Made by a program: the position numbers and the translations under genes
Assembly: GCA_964432715.1 (NCBI GenBank)
Contig: CAYSOW010000106.1
Coordinates: 1 to 6,638 of the forward strand
Length of the DNA: 6,638 bases
Direction of reading: 5' to 3'
DNA from: Phocaeicola_A sp964432715
GTDB taxonomy: Bacteria > Bacteroidota > Bacteroidia > Bacteroidales > Bacteroidaceae
Shown: positions 5,602-6,638 of the stretch, one piece after another
Numbering within the stretch: the stretch's first letter is position 1
Layout of the letters: the number at the start of each line of letters is the position of its first letter
The notes under the pieces: generated by a model
What the model was told of the DNA's origin: nothing
The model's database searches: none
Seen by the model: only the letters and a program-made list of their open reading frames with translations

Positions 5602-6637
5602 GAGTGAAGATGAAAAATATATGCGTCGCTGCCTGCAGCTGGCAGCCTGTGGTCGCACCCATGCCGCTCCCAACCCGATGGTGGGGGCAGTCATCGTACA
5701 TGAAGGTCGTATCATCGGCGAGGGTTACCACCGTCGTTGCGGCGGTCCGCATGCCGAGGTGAATGCCATCGCCTCCGTGAAACAGCCGGAGCTGCTGTCG
5801 GAGTCTACCATCTACGTCAGCCTGGAGCCTTGTTCGCACTATGGCAAGACGCCTCCTTGCGCTGATTTGATTATCTCGAAGCGGATTCCCCGCGTGGTGG
5901 TGGGCTGTGTGGATCCCTTTGCCAAGGTGGCGGGTCGCGGCATCGAGAAGTTGCGTGCGGCGGGCATTGAGGTGAAGGTGGGTGTCCTGGAGGAGGAGTG
6001 TCTGCGCTTGAACCGTCGCTTCATCACGTTCCATCAGCATCAGCGCCCTTACGTGGTGCTGAAGTGGGCGGTTTCTGCCAACGGTTATCTGGATGCGACG
6101 CGCACTTCGGGGAAGCCGGCGATACTCTCTACGCCTTTGACGCAGATGTTGGTGCATCGCCAGCGTTCGCTCTGTAAGGCGATTCTGGTGGGGCGTCGCA
6201 CGGCGCTGCTGGACAATCCGTCGCTGACGGTGCGTGCCTGGGACGGTGAGGCGCCTTTGCGGTTGGTGATCGACCGTGAGCTGACGTTGCCCGATACTCT
6301 TTCGCTCTTCGATGGCAGCACGCCTACCTGGGTCTTCACGGAGAGGGAGCGCGAGTCGCGCCCCAACCTGACTTACGTGCAGCTGGATTTCACCGTCGAG
6401 GTGCTGCCGCAAATCATGCGCAAGCTTTATGAGGCGAATATCCAAAGTCTGTTGGTGGAGGGCGGTGCGTCACTGCTGCAGAGTTTCCTCCACGCCGACC
6501 TTTGGGACGAGCTGTTTGTGGAGCACAGTGCGGTGGTATTGCCCGAAGGCGGTGTACTTGCTCCGGAGATTCCCCAAGGGGTGCATCCGGTGGTGGAGCA
6601 GCATTTCGGGGTGTTTATGGAGCATGTGGTGCGATGA
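5600..6637 (+). CDS. ribD: Bifunctional riboflavin biosynthesis deaminase/reductase
   Basis: RibD carries out two consecutive steps of riboflavin synthesis. A zinc-dependent N-terminal deaminase acts on the diaminopyrimidinone ribosyl phosphate made from GTP, and a C-terminal NADPH-dependent reductase turns the ribose into ribityl. The 345 residues are slightly shorter than the ~365 of well-known homologues. The deaminase (about 4-145) shows APNPMVGAVIV at 23-33, HAE at 51-53 (zinc ligand H51, proton-shuttle E53) and PCSHYGKTPPC at 77-87 with zinc ligands C78 and C87. The reductase (about 149-345) shows KWAVSANGYL at 155-164, VGRRTALLDNPSLT at 197-210 and LLVEGGASLLQSFL at 284-297. Both active sites look intact. 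The gene runs divergently from prmC and ends one base before the window edge. No riboflavin partner gene or FMN riboswitch is visible here. Confidence 0.96.
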   Translation: MSEDEKYMRRCLQLAACGRTHAAPNPMVGAVIVHEGRIIGEGYHRRCGGPHAEVNAIASVKQPELLSESTIYVSLEPCSHYGKTPPCADLIISKRIPRVVVGCVDPFAKVAGRGIEKLRAAGIEVKVGVLEEECLRLNRRFITFHQHQRPYVVLKWAVSANGYLDATRTSGKPAILSTPLTQMLVHRQRSLCKAILVGRRTALLDNPSLTVRAWDGEAPLRLVIDRELTLPDTLSLFDGSTPTWVFTERERESRPNLTYVQLDFTVEVLPQIMRKLYEANIQSLLVEGGASLLQSFLHADLWDELFVEHSAVVLPEGGVLAPEIPQGVHPVVEQHFGVFMEHVVR

Positions 6638-6638
6638 G

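Noticed and set aside
5592..5603. A three-codon frame (ATG AAG CAA TGA) overlapping the ribD start as ATGA
   Set aside because: The ATGA junction looks like translational coupling, but so short a frame is easily found by chance and no promoter or leader for it is visible.
5579..6445. A 288-codon open frame on the minus strand, opposite ribD
   Set aside because: It covers the RibD active-site regions in antisense, and its translation is a low-complexity His/Arg/Gln-rich sequence. It is a shadow of ribD.

Overview
The window looks like a core-genome stretch from a Bacteroidota species, most likely a Bacteroides-type gut bacterium. Three things support this: promoters of the Bacteroides sigma-factor type (TAnnTTTG at -7, once with a good TTTG at -33), a SusC-like TonB plug protein, and the gene neighbourhood. 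The species cannot be named from this sequence. Spacers are AT-rich. The comF-recX-prmC-ribD half is visibly more GC-rich than the pyrE half.

Layout, left to right: a tRNA-Gly(GCC) on the minus strand, cut by the window edge, with its own strong promoter; a small minus-strand secreted protein consisting only of a carboxypeptidase-like regulatory domain and a TonB plug; then argH, a small SRPBCC/START-like protein, pyrE, comF, recX and prmC, all on the minus strand; finally ribD on the plus strand, divergent from prmC. Transcription of the minus-strand block runs from right to left.

The block seems to be two transcription units. The first is prmC-recX-comF, with overlapping genes and a promoter whose -7 box lies only 4 bases before the prmC start codon. 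The second is pyrE-SRPBCC-argH, with a perfect -7 box in the 115-base spacer before pyrE and a 14-bp terminator hairpin whose loop holds the argH stop codon. A second inverted repeat sits between pyrE and the SRPBCC gene. The plug gene follows the terminator and needs its own promoter or readthrough.

Functions are mostly housekeeping: release-factor methylation (PrmC), RecA modulation (RecX), a ComF-type phosphoribosyltransferase, UMP synthesis (PyrE), arginine synthesis (ArgH) and riboflavin synthesis (RibD). PyrE and ArgH belong to two pathways that share carbamoyl phosphate further upstream. I found no CRISPR array, insertion sequence, phage gene or defence system. The items most worth a second look are the barrel-less plug protein, the nearly leaderless prmC promoter, the unexplained inverted repeat and the uncharacterised SRPBCC protein. 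I do not see a new multi-gene system here.
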